A stretch of 60,000 nt of DNA from Symbiodinium natans (GCA_905221605.1 CAJNDS010002417.1:250001-310000), one strand, 5' to 3'; shown: positions 39,584 to 50,850, numbered from the stretch's first letter. Notes: generated by a model not told the origin, from the letters alone. Numbers and translations: made by a program.

Positions 39584-39847
39584 GCCGCGCGCTGGCCTTC
39601 CTTCTGCTGTAGGATATAGTGAGGGTGGTTTGACGACTGTCTGGTAGTCTTTCCCCTCAGAATCGGTAGCTGCTGCTACTCGCAGGCTCCCTCCCTGGGA
39701 AGTGTTGAAGGCCCTGCTGACCGCGGCCCCTGTTTCTACTTGGGTATGTGGTCAAACTGGGCTCAGTTGTGCACTTTGGTGTTGGGAACCTTGGCCGGGC
39801 TTCAATAATAAAGCCGCAAGTTGTGTCGGCTGTTGCTCGGGGCTGCT

Positions 39848-39933
39848 CCACTGGCTGACCACCATGCGGTGCCCTGGGCTGGTCTTGCATCCATTGTTCT
39901 TGCTAACAAGTCCCCACTGGCTGACCACCGTGG
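39848..39933 (+). repeat. Paired 20-bp repeat, unit 4
   Basis: Copies at 39,848-39,867 and 39,914-39,933, each with one or two changes, distance 66 bp, same spacer type. Units 3 and 4 are 350 bp apart and their surroundings are also similar. Confidence 0.85.
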
Positions 39934-40344
39934 GGCGCGTGCTGGCCTTGCCTTCCCTCTGGGATATTGGGCCATTTTGTACCTTCCCTTTTCGCTACTG
40001 TGTGCCTGGTACCTCACCGTGTCGGTCGGTAACTCTGCTGTCCTTCTTCGATTTACAGCTTTCCGTGCTGACCTTCTTTGCACCAGTGGCTACATGATGG
40101 TGGTTTTGATGATCTGGCATACCCTCGCATTTTGCGACCCCTCCGCATGCTCTGCGCTGCTCGATTACACCTGGATTTCTGCGACGACTTCGAGAACTGA
40201 GCGCGGGGGACACGTAGACGTTTGGTGCTCTGATCTTGCGGGTTGCTGCTGGTTGGTGGTTGTGTTTTGTGGTTGTTTTGGCGTGTGTTTGCTTTGGTTT
40301 TCGCACCTGCTCTGTTTCACCCCTAGTGTTGAGATCCCCAAGAA

Positions 40345-40393
40345 CGGCCTACTGCGCTGCTGATGTAGTAAAGAGGCATCGGTCCAAAAAAAA
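40345..40393 (+). repeat. Element 3' terminus with poly(A), copy b
   Basis: GGCCTACTGCGCTGCTGATG then TAGTAAAGAGGC, a few bases and A8 at 40,386-40,393. Upstream 40,070-40,220 matches 18,775-18,922 of the first tail. Confidence 0.7.
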
Positions 40394-40502
40394 TTCTTGT
40401 TTTGCTTGTTGTTGCTTCGGTTGGTGGTGTTGTTCGTCTTTCTTATTCTTCTTGATTCTCACGGCGATATGTTTCACACCTAGTTGCGAGACCCACAAGA
40501 AC

Positions 40503-40550
40503 GGCCTACTGTGCTACTGATGTAGTAAAGAGGCGCCCGCATTTAAAGAA
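40503..40550 (+). repeat. Element 3' terminus, copy c
   Basis: GGCCTACTGTGCTACTGATG then TAGTAAAGAGGCGCC and an A-rich end. With copy b it forms a partial tandem duplication of about 155 bp of the element end, including the T/G-rich lead-in. Confidence 0.65.
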
Positions 40551-40652
40551 AAAGCGCGTGGCTGCAAGTAGCAAAAATAGCAGAAGTAACGAAATTAGCG
40601 AAAAGTAGCGGCACCATGTTTGGGGTATGGTTGACCTCATTGTTGCGCATCC

Positions 40653-41837
40653 CTAAGCAACTGCCGGACTGATGTTGACCTGCATTGCTCCTTCAACTTT
40701 GATTGCCGGCTTGGACTTTTCACGTTTTATCAGTTCATGTGAGAGCGCTGCTTGTTCGGCAAACCCGTCAAGCATGGCTCCAAGCCATTTTTTTGTTGCA
40801 TGTTCACCCAAATCCACAGTGGCAGAACCAAAACTCGAAATCCCTCAGAGCCAGAAACGCGATGCTTCACGTTACCCTCGCTGTGCTCAAGCGTTGGCAG
40901 GCCAAAAACGTAGTTGCCCAATCCGACCTCTTGCCATGGTTCGGGCTTTCCTACTGCTCCCGGCCCTCGTGCCTTGCTTGCGCGCCAGGGGATTCTCAAC
41001 TGTTATGGTTTTTCGCTTTGGGTTTGCCCCTTTAAACTAATCCTTGATGGGGATCCGAATAGGGGGTACTATAATCCTTTTTCGGGACTGGTAGTATCAG
41101 GGGGAACATCCCAAGTTTTCGCTGTAAAGCCATTCTTCTTTCTGGCCGGGACGGGCGCTCGTCAGGACACTGGGAGTCCCTTTTGTTGCTTTCCTTAGCT
41201 GGCTCAATTGCACTGGAAGGCTTTAAAAAAAGCCCTGTGTTGAAATCTCATCTGTGTTGTCTGGGTTGCAACTCATGGTTTAGGGTTTAAGGTTTAAGGT
41301 TTCGGGTCTGGGGTTTGCGAGCTCATGTCAAGGGCATTGAATGTTGGAATGCGGGAACCCGAAACTGCGGTTGACAATGGCCTCAATTCTCAGCCCGAAA
41401 GCTTTCAATTTCCAGCGAAACACCACCGACCTGGGCTGCCAAACAGCCCAAGACATCTGGGCGTTTTCCGAAATTAGGGGTACCTCTTGGGGTCCGAATT
41501 ATCGGAGAATCCTGCCATTCACTACCATTTGGGGTTTCTATCTTCCTCATCAAACTCTATACAATCCTGTTTTGCCCTTAGAATACAACCTTGGAGCAGC
41601 TGCTGGAGACTTATACAGCCCTCACGAAGGCTTTTGTAAAACCTGGGCAAGCTCTGAAAGCACCCCAACCGCAATCCCAGAAAGGTGAGCTTCACGATTG
41701 GCTCGTCGAGCCCCGACGAGGGCTGCGAGCTCACAGAGGCTGGGAAGTTCCTGACCCTTGGGAGAGAACTTGAGATCCGGGTCTATAGCGCCCGCGTCTA
41801 TTGCTTGCCTCATAGCTCGACAAGACAGTGGATGTAC
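40653..41837 (-). CDS. Partial minus-strand gene with very short introns
   Basis: Exons supported by frame and splice sites: 41,837-41,691 (VHPLSCRAMRQAIDAGAIDP..., ELPSLCELAALVGARRANRE), then a 37-nt GC-AG intron, 41,653-41,590 (SLPRFYKSLREGCISLQQLL); later about 40,957-40,876 (QEVGLGNYVFGLPTLEHSEG), a 32-nt GT-AG intron (40,875-40,844), and 40,843-40,653 (ISSFGSATVDLGEHATKKWL... to SPAVA and stop TAG). The middle (41,589-40,960) is unresolved, so one or two genes are possible. No domain recognised. None of these frames has its own ATG at the left edge, which supports exon status. Confidence 0.5.
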
Positions 41838-41946
41838 CTGCAATAGATTATGTGACTTGTTCTAAACTAGGGGCTTCATGATATCTAGTGCATTAGTGTT
41901 TTTATTTGTATTATTTATCATATCAGTATTACTAGTACTATTATTA

Positions 41947-42420
41947 GTATTCTTATTCTTATTCTTATTCTTATTCTTATTCTTATTCTTATTCTTATTC
42001 TTATTCTTATTCTTATTCTTATTCTTATTCTTATTCTTATTCTTATTCTTATTCTTATTCTTATTCTTATTCTTATTCTTATTCTTATTCTTATTCTTAT
42101 TCTTATTCTTATTCTTATTCTTATTCTTATTCCTATTCTTATTCTTATTCTTATTCTTATTCTTATTCTTATTCTTATTCTTATTCTTATTCTTATTCTT
42201 ATTCTTATTCTTATTCTTATTCTTATTCTTATTCTTATTCTTATTCTTATTCTTATTCTTACTCTTATTCTTACTCTTATTCTTGTTCTTGTTCCTATTC
42301 TTGTTCTTGTTCTTGTTCTTATTCTCGTTCTTGTTCTTGTTCCTATTCTTGTTCTTGTTCTTGTTCTTGTTCTTGTTCTTGTTCTTGTTCTTATTCTCGT
42401 TCTTGTTCTTGTTCTTACTT
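41947..42420. repeat. (TTCTTA)n microsatellite
   Basis: About 80 hexamer units, uniform to about 42,250 and then drifting to TTCTTG. The Phe-Leu ORF across it is an artefact. Confidence 0.95.
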
Positions 42421-42532
42421 ATTATAGCTGCGCCAGTTACAGTTTGCCGACTCCAGGAAGCACAAGTTGCCGGAGCTTCAGGGCATGACGGCCTCAGCTC
42501 GTGCGAGAGGTCTTGCCAATGATGCGACCCTT

Positions 42533-42582
42533 GGGTTTAGGGTTTAGGGTTTAGGGTTTAGGGTTTAGGGTTTAGGGTTTCC
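42533..42582 (+). repeat. Telomere-type array (TTTAGGG)
   Basis: About seven perfect units followed by TTTCCC and a T run. It lies about 190 bp upstream of the hydrolase gene start. Confidence 0.9.
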
Positions 42583-42771
42583 CTTTTTTTTGGGTTCTCA
42601 GGACGCAAACCGGGGCGGGGAGCAGGCGGCTGGATTTCCTTCTTATACAGAGTTGACGTTGGCTCATGGCTCTTGGGGCTTGAGGTGTCCCTGCGATGTC
42701 TTTTTTGGGTCAGGTTCGTGTGCTGAGCACCCCGTCTAAGGACATGTCCTGCAGCGTGCGGCTGGTGCAAC

Positions 42772-45700
42772 ATGATCGCGGCGAATGACAGTGTCAAAGT
42801 GAGGGAAAACATTTCGTACGGACAGGCCTACAACATTGAAACGGGGCGGAATGAGGTTTTGTACATGCAGCTTGGAAAGCACGTTTCAGCCGCTCTTTGA
42901 TGCGCTTTTGTGGGTTCTTGCTTTGGCCATGTGCTTATTTGGGATCCAGATTTGAGAGGAGATCCTCCCAACTAAACCTTAGTTGGGTTCCTCCGGCAGC
43001 TCCATCAGGGACGAGTACACGGTACCGGAGACCCAGCCTGGCGTGGATCGTAAGCCTGTGATGGTCGTCATCCATGGTGGCGGCTACATGAAGAGCAGCA
43101 ACAAGAACTCGCTTTGGGCTCCGATCGTCTCGCGATTTTTTGCAATGTACGGCTTCCACACCGTGTCCATCGAGTATCGACGCTTGGGCGACTACTGCGC
43201 AGAATCCTTGACGAACCCGAAGCCGGGCTGTCCCGAAGTTATGTTTGGCAATCCCGTTGCTGAGCCGCAGAACAAGGCACCCTCGGATGCCGTTCTCAGT
43301 TCAAAAGACCATGTGACCACCTGTCTAAACTAACGCGTCTACGTCTACGGGGTCGTCAACCCGTGATCTCAAGAGAAGCACTACAAGTCTAGCTTGCTTA
43401 CAGGTGTCCCAAACACGTTTGCACAAGCATGCTGGTTGTCGCTGTGGAAGCCCAGAGTTAGAATGTTGTGCCTCTTCGTGACAAGGCGGTATATGTGAGG
43501 GCTGGGTCAATGGTGCGCCGCAGAGATGTGTTGAAAGTAGTAGGCATGGCATCAGAAGGATCTTGTTCTCAGCAGCCGCCGAGTGATTTGTCGAGCGTTG
43601 GTCTGTCCCCCAACACACAAACTAGGGGCCGAGGTTTAGGGTTTAGGGGTTTGCGGCTTAAGGTTTGTGGTTCAGGGTTTAGGGTTTCGAGGCTTCATGT
43701 TGGGCGCAGTATGCCTCGGACTTCAGCTCCAAATCCCGCCGGCCTTCCGGTACCAATTGATGGCGGGCACACCCGACATTTTCGGGGTTTAGGGTTTAGG
43801 GTTTAGGGTTTAGGGTTTAGGGTTTAGGGTTTAGGGTTTAGGGTTGAGGGTTTAGGGTTGAGGGTTTCGGGTTCAAGGTTGAGGACGCCAGGGCGGCGAT
43901 TCGCTTCCTCCAAGAGAACCAGGTGGGAATCTGTGGGGTCTCGGGTTTACCGTAGGGTTTAGGGTTTAGGGTTTAGGGTTTATGGTTTAGGGTTTAGGCT
44001 TTAGGCTTTAGGCTTCAGGGTTTAGGGTTTAGGGTTTAGGGTTTAGGGTTTAGGGTTTAGGGTTTAGGGTTTAGGGATTTGGGATTAGGGTTTAAGGTCT
44101 AGGGTTTAGGGTTGCAAGGAACCTGCATGGTTCAGGGACTTTTTCGACCGCAAGATGGATCTTTGGACCTGAGCAAACATCCCCTCCCCTAATATTAAAC
44201 CCCTCTACCCCCCAAATATTAAACACCCCCAATATACTCATAACGACAATGGGGGGTATTTCATATCAGATATCAGGGGGTAGGGGGTGGTTTTAATATT
44301 AGCGGGAGGGGATTTCTTGACTTCCCTGCTATGTGGATCAGCTGGAGGTGTCTTGAAAACGGGAGGTCGTCTGCTTTGTCCGAAATATCCGAAATCCGCT
44401 AGCCTGACAACCCTAAAATGCTAGAAACCGTGCAATCCCTAAAAACCTGAAAAGGGTCGTTTCCAAGTATGAGTCCCTTGCGCCGCCGGCGTGAGTAGGA
44501 CGAGGGCAGCGGGTCTGGACTTGTCGCGGACTGTGGGGTCCGGTCCGGAAGTCGCCACAACTGGTAGATGAAACGAAATGGAGGTTTACGAAAATGAGGT
44601 ACCCCAAATATAGACCCCCAGAATCGTAAATATTCCCTCAAAATAAGGGCCCCAATAAGGTGCCTCTAACTTCGGAAACCCCCAAATGCCCCCCACTGAA
44701 GTGCTCATTATGCGTTGGTGACATGAAGCTGCGGTGTTCTGCAATGATCTGCAAGCGTGTCCTTAACCCATTGGCGCCCTTTGGATCTTGACGGTATACG
44801 GCTGTACATAGAAACGTGGGTTTAGGGTTTAGGGTTTAGGGTTTAGGCTTTAGGGTTTAGGGTTTAGGGTTTAGAGCCATTCTTGGCAAGGAGACTCTTT
44901 CCATCGACACCTCGACGATTGGAGCGTTTGGATGTTCGGCTGGTGGTTGGACGGTCACGCACCTCCTGATGACGAACTACGGCAACTGAGTGGCAACTGC
45001 CAGGGTCTGAATGGCTGAGGGGCATCAATATGCGAGAGCTGCCCCAGAGCTGTCCAAGGTACTTACTGAGAGTGACTCATCATATCATCTAGAAGCTGAG
45101 TGAGACTGATGCATAGTATCTGCCAACATGAAGCAGCAACACAAGCATGGGGTGCAGCAGGACCCCACGCCCGATTTGATGCGGAGACGCTTGTGACATG
45201 TTACGGTAGCCCTGCACCCCAATACTATGCGACTGCCTTCAACAAGAAGCCTGAGTAGGCTTTGATTCGGCCTTGTTGGGTTTTTGTCTTGGGAGGTTTG
45301 CAATCAGTAGGGTGGTTGGGGTAGGTGAGAATCCCAAGAGGTTTTTGTCAAGCTGATGAGGTGAGGGAAAATCTGGAAATCTGGAGAATCCGCCTGCGGT
45401 GCACGCAGGCGTGTCCTTGTCAGGCGGGCGGCATGCGGCCTTGTGTCCGGAAGTTGGTTGTGGCCTGTAGGAAGGGTATAGATCTAGTTCGATGCTTGGT
45501 GTTTAGGCAGAAATCGATATGCGTATTTCCCAAAACAGGGGTACCCTTCTAAGATTCTATACCCCAAATAGAAGGGGAATCCCTCAAAGGCCCCCCCCCA
45601 AAAAAGGGTGCCCCTCATTTTCGGAAACCCCCATACCTGCTCGAAGGCGAAACAGGAAGGCTCAGGCTTGCTGCCCTTCTATTTAGGGTTTAGGGTTTAG

Positions 45701-46368
45701 GGTTTAGGGTTTAGGGTTTAGGGAATGTTTAGGGTTTAGGGTTTAGGGTTTAGGGCTTAGGTTCAATCCACAGCATGAACATGGTGAGCATGGGCTGCCC
45801 CAGGAGGCTTTGTGGAAGTGATGAATCCGTGGAGAAGCGCCGGCTGCAACAAGAGGTACGAAGTAAGCAGCAGCGAAGAAGCCGCAGCACGTAGTGAGTG
45901 GAGCAGGAGGAGGAGGAGGAGCAGGAAGAAGAAGAAGAAGAAGAAGAAGAAGAAGAAGAAGAAGAAGAAGAAGGAGAAGAAGAAGGAGAAGGAGAAGAAG
46001 AAGAAGAAGAAGAAGAAGAAGAAGAAGAAGAAGAAGAAGAAGAAGAAGAAGAAGAAGAAGAAGAAGAAGAAGAAGAAGAAGAAGAAGAAGAAGAAGAAGA
46101 AGAAGAAGAAGAAGAAGAAGAAGAAGAAGAAGAATAAGAAGAAGCAGACGAAGAAGAAAACTCACAATACACGCGAACCATCGAGATATGAAGGACCACT
46201 GAACATCATAATGCTCACCATAATGAACAACAACAGAATAAAGACACTAGCAGAATACTACATATATTGCAATAGTGATGGTCGTAACAGAAGTTTGTCA
46301 GCAAGAATGATAACAACAATAATGATGGTGAGAATAATAAGACTGTTGGTACAAACCATGGTACAGAA

Positions 46369-46439
<71 letters not shown>

Positions 46440-47202
46440 ACTAGTGGTGGTGGTGTGCTTAGAGGGGGCAGCGTCGCCAGTTTCCCTAGGTGCGAACCTC
46501 CACAATGACCGAAAAGGGGGGGGGGGGACAGCAGAGTGGAGGTTTGTGTGGGAACTTTCGGCCAGGGCGGCGAATAAATCGCAACATGATGACAAAGAAG
46601 TTGAAGGATCATGTCTTGGGACTAAGCGGACACCTTTGATCCTGGTTCTGTGATTTCAGGATTTTCGCCTTGTCTTGAACAGTACCCTCCTCCTTCCTCC
46701 TCCTCGGCCGGCACCGCTCCCACATGCACTTTCGAGCTGCGAAGTTCTTGCAAATGCCGGGATTCCTAAGGAAAGACGAGATACGGCAGCATCGCACCCT
46801 ACATGGCCATCTATGGTACCAGCGATGCCCTTTGCCCATCCTTCATGCAGCTTGGAACTGCGATTCGTTATTTGGGGGGCAGTTGGAGGAGACATAGGAG
46901 ACTTCTGACTGCGGCGAGAACCCTGAGCCCTGAACCCTAAAACCCCTAAGACATCAACCCTGAACCGCAATTGGGGTTGGTATTTGTGGTTAGGAAGGGG
47001 CCGAACGCAGCAGCCGAGGAGCACGGATGCCATCACGTTGGCAGAGTCCTTGGGTGCCGAGACTCGGCTCCTTGCCGTACCCGATGGAAAGCACTGCCCA
47101 AACGTGATCACGCCTCCCTCGCCCGACTACGCCTTTGACCAAGTCATGGGCTTTCTTGCAAAGTCCCTTGAGCTCTGCGGGGAGAGGACCCTCCTTCCGT
47201 GA
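42772..47202 (+). CDS. Alpha/beta hydrolase (carboxylesterase-like), six exons
   Basis: Likely exons: 42,772 (ATG, MIAANDSVKVRENISYGQAY) to about 42,873; 42,983-43,291 with VMVVIHGGGYMKSS, the HGGG oxyanion-hole motif of carboxylesterase/hormone-sensitive-lipase-type enzymes; 43,884-43,922 (DARAAIRFLQENQ); about 44,877-44,990 with FGCSAGGW, nucleophile Ser codon 44,936; about 46,771-46,860 with YMAIYGTSDALCP, candidate acid Asp; about 47,012-47,202 with VPDGKHCPN, candidate His, and stop. Motif order and total length (about 280 residues) fit one enzyme, probably cytosolic as no signal peptide is seen. The exon 2/3 intron is GT-AG and in phase; other boundaries are approximate and exon 1/2 is unresolved. 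Introns carry telomere-type repeats and microsatellites. Confidence 0.75.
43622..44112 (+). repeat. Telomere-type arrays in hydrolase introns 2 and 3
   Basis: TTTAGGG units, perfect at 43,787-43,845 and 43,955-44,090 and degenerate elsewhere, on both sides of the 39-bp exon 43,884-43,922. Confidence 0.9.
44181..44311. repeat. Foldback element in hydrolase intron 3
   Basis: Left arm CCCCTCCCCTAATATTAAAC (44,181 on) pairs with the right arm ending TTTTAATATTAGCGGGAGGG (to 44,311). Arms are about 33-36 bp around a loop of about 62 bp; a few mismatches. Confidence 0.7.
44817..44874 (+). repeat. Telomere-type array ending at an exon
   Basis: About eight TTTAGGG units that run directly to the acceptor of the exon encoding the nucleophile Ser of the hydrolase. 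Confidence 0.85.
45683..45764 (+). repeat. Telomere-type array in hydrolase intron 4
   Basis: About ten TTTAGGG units, interrupted once at 45,723. Confidence 0.9.
45898..46146. repeat. (GAA)n microsatellite
   Basis: About 240 bp of GAA/GAAG on the plus strand with a few GGA changes near the left edge. A purine-only tract able to form triplex DNA. All ORFs across it (poly-Glu, Lys, Arg, Ser, Leu) are artefacts. Confidence 0.95.
46369..46438. repeat. (GTC)n microsatellite
   Basis: About 23 perfect trinucleotide units in hydrolase intron 4. Confidence 0.95.
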
Positions 47203-48706
47203 GAAAGCTACGCAGCGGACCGCAGCTGTTCCAGCGGCCCGACTTTGACAATCACGCTTTCGGGCGCCTGGTGGCGTAGCAGCAGAAGTGGCGCCTCCGA
47301 GACTGCGACACTTTTGTTGGGAGGCTTCCTGAAGAATGAGAATCCGTAGATTGCCAGCTTCCAAACTAGAGTCCCTTCCAGTGCTCACAGTGGGTATTTA
47401 GAAACATCACGCGAGCAATTCCCTCCTCCCATTTTACCCGGTGAAACCTCCATAGCTTGGCAATTCTGAGCCCTGCCAACGACAAGCGCTGGAGGAGTTC
47501 AGAATCGATTCTCCTATTCCCTGTTCGCTAAGGGCGTTTCAAACCCTACCCTGGCCCAAATAGCGACAGCTGACTCCTCAAAAGGTCCTAGATTTTTTGC
47601 CGCCAAAGCAGAGCCTTACCCTGACAAAGCCTGCCAAGTATACTTTGAGAGGACGATCATCATCAATGCCTAAACCCTAGACCCTGAACCCTCAACCCTG
47701 AACCCTAAACCCTAAACCCTAAACCCTAAACCCTAAACCCTACACCCTAAAGGCTCCTTGCATCCAACTGCCCCTGTTTTGCAGTCGTACGGCCTTCCAG
47801 GAATCCTCCCACACCGGGGTTTACGATACAAGGGGATCCCACCATTTGGGGGCCAAAAATTACCGGTTCAGGGTTTAGGGTTTAGGGTTTAGGGTTTAGG
47901 GTTGGGGGTTGAGGGTTGAGGGTTGAGGGTTTCGGGTCCCTTCTTATCGCCCCCACGCCCCAGTTGGGGCTTAAAGTCTACATCGGACTGCCGCTTGCAC
48001 GCCCAACGACAAGTGGCTTGCAGCGCCCGACCTTGGCAGCGTTGCGGTCGTCTTGGGTTTAGGGTTTAGGGTTTAGGGTTTAGGGTTTAGGGTTTAGGGT
48101 TTAGGGTTTAGGGTTTAGGGTTTAGGGTTTAGGTTTAGGGTTTAGGGTCCAATTCAACGGGCGTTCTGCTTTGCAGTTTGTGCCGCGCAAGGCCGCGCAC
48201 TGCCACGGCAAGGCAGCGACGCGGAGCCCAGCTTCTGCGCTCACAAGCCGCGCGTGGCAAAAAGGGATTGTGCATCAGCTGCGGCTTGGGAAGTTTCTTT
48301 GGTTAAGTGGCGCTTTCAGCACCAGCAGGAGGAGGAGCAGCAGCCATAGCTGCAGCCGCAGTAGCACCAGCAGCGGCAGGTACTACAAGAAGTAGCATCA
48401 AGTAAGAACAAAGAAGTAGAAGTAGAAGAAGAAGAAGAAGCATAAGAAGAATAAGCAGCAGCAGCAGCAGGAGGAGGAGTTTCTTTTGCAATAGTTCATC
48501 GTATTGTGGTAATACAAGACAACGATGTCGTGCCTCGCATCCCACCCTCCCTCTTCCGAGTCCCCCTCCCCTCCCTTCATCTGCTCTTCAGTAATCTCCC
48601 TCCCGGTCTTTGAACGAACAACTCTCCCCAGAAAGGTTTCGTGTATGCTTGGTGTACATCCGGCTCTGTGCTGTAGGCAAAAAAACCCTTGCCCAGACCG
48701 ATATAC
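47203..48706. other. Intergenic region with telomere-type arrays
   Basis: CCCTAAA units at 47,668-47,748, TTTAGGG units at 47,868-47,905 and a longer TTTAGGG array at 48,055-48,150, then short AGC/AGA-rich microsatellites (48,320-48,480). No gene supported. Confidence 0.6.
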
Positions 48707-49657
48707 ATGCTGCTGGCCGTCTTTCTGAGTGGCGTGGCGCTTGGGGTCTCGGAAGACCCCCAGGCAGTGACGTTGCTGCAGCAGCATGGTCTACATCTAA
48801 CTTTGTCATCGCAGGAGGATTTAAGCCTGCTCTCCAAGTTGAGATTCATGCCCCACAACTCGCTAGCAGTTCCGACACTGGATGCAAACGGTCGATTGTG
48901 TCTGATGTGCGACTTGCCGCCAGCAGAGCGCGCGCCCAACCAATCGTACGTACAGCGCACCGACTGCGGCAACCACAGCGTGTTCGAGGACGCTGCCATA
49001 CTACAGGTGCCATTGAGCACATTCCAGCAGAATGCCACAGAAGAACACAATCAAACATTTGGCTGGTGCGAGCTGAACGTGCAGAAGAGTTGTGCTGATG
49101 CCGTCTACAATAAGGACTACATGCTCTTTGCCAAGAGTATTCTTGTCCACGAGTTAGCCCCTGGGGTGGCATCCTGGGACCAGTACTTCTGCTTCTACAA
49201 TGGCTGGCTGAGTTCGGAAATCAAAGCGCTTCAGCACGATTTTCAGGGCATGTATGCCAAAGGCCGAGACTTTTGCAACTCTGAGGACTTGATCAAGAGA
49301 GGATCGCAGGGCAACCGATCTCAAAAATTTGAGCCTTCTGAGACTTTAGCTCAATTTCACCGGGGGGGCTTGGCGGTTTAGGGTTTTTCGGGCTTTTGGG
49401 GGTTCGGGCAGACGTAAGGCAATACAACAGTGAATGACGTCATGGCTCGCTGGCTTCGTGGTCATCAAGGCTTGTCTGGCGACCGCCCTACAATTGAGGA
49501 CTCGCTCTTCCTCGCAGCTGCGTCATGCGCCTTGGGCGGGGGGAGTTCAGCATGTGACATGGCGTACTGCGCGTATTCCTTCTGCCTGAAAGACGATGGA
49601 TTCGGCACTTACGACGAATGCCAGGGCTGGGACCCCGTCAAAGGCATGCCGATTTAG
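48707..49657 (+). CDS. Secreted Cys-rich protein, two exons
   Basis: Start ATG 48,707 gives a typical signal peptide (MLLAVFLSGVALGVSED). Mature exon 1 has conserved-looking Cys positions (CLMCDLPP, DCGNHSVFED, FGWCELNVQKSC, YFCFYNGW, RDFCNSEDL) and several N-glycosylation sequons. Exon 2 starts at 49,431 after acceptor TACAACAG and ends at 49,657, adding SCALGG..CDMAYCAYSFCL and YDECQGWDPVKGMPI. The donor of exon 1 lies near 49,285-49,300 but is not GT; a GA donor would fit in phase. Predicted size about 270 residues, probably extracellular or in the secretory path. Family not named; function unknown. Confidence 0.6.
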
Positions 49658-50005
49658 ATGCGTAGTTTTCGAAACTTAGCTCTTGGTGCTTGGCGCACCG
49701 TTTTGGCTTCAGAGAAGTCTCCCTCTTTGCGTCAATGAAGCTGACAGAGAGCTGCCTCGGATGATGTTCTGAATCTCCAGCTCCAGTTGACGGTGTTGTT
49801 GTTCCCGTCCTAAACCCTAAACCCTAAACCTTAAACCCTAAACCCTGCATCATCATGGAGGCGAAGCTGGCTGGAGTAGAGGTTGCGTGATTCCTTCGGG
49901 GGTTGTGGTGTTTTAGTGCTTCTTGCGGGGGTTTTCTGACAGAGATGGGCCCCGTAGTGGCTGGCTTTAAGACTTGACAAGGCTCAATCTACAACCCTGC
50001 CCCAC
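49658..50005. other. Intergenic, with short telomere-type array
   Basis: CCCTAAA units at 49,811-49,848. Otherwise nothing recognised. Confidence 0.5.
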
Positions 50006-50335
50006 TTACAAGTACCCATGAACCTCCAAGTGGGTGTTCCTTGACAGGATGTAGGTAGACAAGATGCCATCCGTGGGAGCTCCTCGTACAGCAGTTGGCC
50101 TTTTGAACTCAAGCAACATAGACATGTTGTCTACTTCGCCGAAACTCTCAGTTCTGTTGGTGCCATGCGCAGCCTGAAGCTCCGAAGCTCCCTCATATGA
50201 GTCAGGACATGTTCCTTGTAAGAGCCCTGGCCCGACATCATATGCTGCACGACAAGAACAGAATTCAAATGGAACTAGGGCACTAGGGCACGCGTAAGAT
50301 TTGCCTATAGTGGAGCCACTCTTGAGTCCTCGCAA
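50006..50335 (-). other. Possible exon, minus strand
   Basis: Open for 109 codons without an initial ATG; protein-like stretch RTESFGEVDNMSMLLEFKRP. No splice sites or family confirm it. A short motif at its edge (AAGTACCCATGAACCTCCAA) is repeated with one insertion at about 50,508. Confidence 0.2.
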
Positions 50336-50651
50336 TTGCGCTGGGGACGGCCCTGGCAGGCCCGACAGCAGACCATGGGGGTGCTTAGAGAGCAGCTTGG
50401 TTCGGGCATGTAGGGAGTCGTGTGTTTCAAGTTGGGTTACAAGCCCTTCAAGTGCCCCAATAGGGTTATATTTGGGCTATCAGTACAGTTATAACTGGGC
50501 TGCTAGAAGTACCCATGAACCCTCCAAGTAGAGTCGTGTGTTTCAGCGAGGCGCCCGGCTCCATGGATCTGGACGTCGTCGATCACAGGCACAGGGTGTG
50601 AAACTCAGTTTGCTCAGCTAAAGAGGTCATATGCCGAGTTCCATGGTGTTC

Positions 50652-50754
50652 CTAAACCCTAAACCCTAAACCCTAAACCCTAAACCCTAAACCCTAAACC
50701 CTAAACCCTAAACCCTAAACCCTAAACCCTAAACCCTAAACCCTAAACCCTAAA
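50652..50754 (-). repeat. Telomere-type array (CCCTAAA)
   Basis: About 14 perfect CCCTAAA units, the longest uninterrupted array in the window and opposite in orientation to the arrays at 42.5-45.8 kb. Confidence 0.95.
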
Positions 50755-50850
50755 ATTAAGAGCCTCCGGCTCAAGCCGCCGACCCCGCTGGAGCATAGTT
50801 GAGACCCGCTCGCATGGAAGATCATCCCCGGCAGAGTTCTGTGAATCGTT

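Noticed and set aside
41878-42522. Phe-Leu repeat membrane protein
   Set aside because: It is the translation of the (TTCTTA)n microsatellite; no gene structure around it.
45743-46444. Poly-Leu, Ser, Glu, Lys and Arg ORFs
   Set aside because: All are translations of (GAA)n and (GTC)n in different frames.
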